A stretch of DNA of 64,000 nucleotides from Pontibacter coccineus (GTDB lineage: Bacteria > Bacteroidota > Bacteroidia > Cytophagales > Hymenobacteraceae), in NCBI RefSeq assembly GCF_030546575.1, contig NZ_JAUOTN010000001.1, forward strand, positions 372,001-436,000. Direction: 5' to 3'. A program made the position numbers and the translations under genes. This document shows, piece by piece, positions 63,449 through 64,000 of this stretch (positions are counted from its first letter, which is position 1; each line of letters starts with the position of its first letter). The notes beneath the pieces were generated by a model. It had not been told where the DNA came from, did not search any database, and saw only the letters and a program-made list of their open reading frames with translations.

Positions 63449-64000
63449 TTAGCGTCTCTTCCGTCCGCCACTCTTGGCTGCCGGGGCGTTCCGGCTGGCT
63501 CCTCTGGCACCTGCGCTGCTCTTTCCTCCTGATTTTTTAGCGCCCGGCCCTTTCGAAGTGCCGCTCCGGCTTTTGCCTCCTCTAGCCTCGCTTACTCCGA
63601 AACCACTTTTCTTACCTGCTCCGCCTTCTTTTCGGGGCGGCCGGCTGCCAGAAGGCGACTTCTTGCGCGCCGGTTGCGAAGATGACGTTTGATTAGTAGA
63701 TGTTTTCTTTTTAGGCGCTGACCCTTCTTCGGTTTTCGCCGAGTCGGCCACCTGACTCTGGATCGTGGCAATCTCTTCGTCGGTAAGTTCGCGCCACTGG
63801 CCTAGGGGCAGTTTGGCCAGGGTAATGTTCATGATGCGGATGCGCTGCAGGGTCTGCACTTCGTAGCCCAGCGTCTCGGTCATGCGGCGGATCTGGCGGT
63901 TCATGCCCTGCGTGAGGATGATGCGGAACTTGTTGGCTCCCAACTGCTCGACAAAGCACTTCTTCGTGTTCACGCCAAGAATCGACACGCCACTGCTCAT
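63449..64000 (-). CDS. rluF: RluF-type 23S rRNA pseudouridine synthase, C-terminal part
   Basis: Partial gene, cut by the window end; the N-terminus with S4 and catalytic Asp lies beyond 64000. The visible part has the RluB/E/F signature FRIILTQGMNRQIRRMTETLGYEVQTL and IMNITLAKLPLGQWRELT. From about 85 residues into the fragment the protein continues as a roughly 100-residue Lys/Arg/Ser/Gly/Pro-rich tail, disordered and strongly basic. Such tails occur in Bacteroidota RluF proteins and may bind rRNA. Confidence 0.9.
   Translation of the reverse strand: MSSGVSILGVNTKKCFVEQLGANKFRIILTQGMNRQIRRMTETLGYEVQTLQRIRIMNITLAKLPLGQWRELTDEEIATIQSQVADSAKTEEGSAPKKKTSTNQTSSSQPARKKSPSGSRPPRKEGGAGKKSGFGVSEARGGKSRSGTSKGPGAKKSGGKSSAGARGASRNAPAAKSGGRKRR

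Overview
The window looks like a chromosomal segment of a Bacteroidota bacterium, most likely Cytophagales/Hymenobacteraceae (Pontibacter-like). The pointers are two SusC/SusD pairs, an ECF sigma/FecR/STN-domain SusC trans-envelope relay, a C-terminal type IX secretion sorting domain, lipoprotein signal peptides on the hydrolases, Bacteroidota-type promoters (TTTG, then TAnnTTTG) and moderately GC-rich coding sequence. Family-level placement is an inference. No rRNA, tRNA, CRISPR array, transposase or phage gene was found.

Layout. 152-1618: M48 lipoprotein peptidase with a poly-Gln tract. 1703-19030: a starch/alpha-glucan utilisation locus. It holds a T9SS-secreted GH13 amylase on the minus strand, then ECF sigma, FecR anti-sigma, STN-SusC, SusD, SusE/F-like glycan-binding lipoprotein, GH13 lipoprotein, aldose 1-epimerase and a six-hairpin glycosidase on the plus strand. 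19147-22967: small hypothetical, amidohydrolase, LysR regulator, threonine synthase-like enzyme. 23227-31498: a SusD/SusC operon (minus) and an M14 carboxypeptidase (plus) that diverge from a 1.28-kb control region. 31659-35934: methylglyoxal synthase, an AT-rich stretch that reads as integron gene cassettes (frameshifted hypothetical; hxlR plus NmrA-like oxidoreductase; small membrane protein), GNAT, DUF421. 36097-42748: a tightly overlapping signalling operon (NIT-HAMP-GAF hybrid kinase with three receivers, CheR, receiver-less CheB, receiver-kinase). 42827-48390: PepD dipeptidase, PAP2 phosphatase, EamA half-transporter, acetyltransferase, nucleotidyltransferase-like protein. 48629-52804: GH2/GH5-like hydrolase divergent from a cellulose-synthase-like GT2, then a Gly/Ser/Tyr-rich disordered protein. 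52992-56425: AraC regulator divergent from sugar acetyltransferase, alpha/beta hydrolase and SDR. 56756-62864: GH25 lysozyme, M28 peptidase, D-threonine aldolase-like enzyme, hemN, hemJ, zinc-ribbon protein. 63449-64000: RluF-type pseudouridine synthase, cut by the window end.

The most striking feature is the control region at 27614-28894. It contains two divergent promoters with identical box spacing. Each is followed by an S-box (SAM-I) riboswitch with the same P1 helix, and exactly 8 nt after P1 comes a 32-codon upstream ORF ending in a run of Cys codons (six on the SusCD side, three on the peptidase side). A second Met/Cys-rich leader ORF and a pair of mutually exclusive hairpins follow on the SusCD side. 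This suggests a two-input sulfur sensor, SAM by riboswitch and cysteine by leader-peptide translation, controlling a peptide uptake and digestion system for sulfur amino acids.

The second strong observation is the cassette array at 32084-34297. The start of each of two cassettes is the exact reverse complement (8 and 9 nt) of the first arm of its own attC-like site, which is the integron signature. Other genome-scale signals are a hyper-abundant AGGTATA/TATACCT heptamer, a modular intergenic repeat present in inverted copies 29 kb apart, a MITE-like inverted repeat and a row of three perfect hairpins near the right end.
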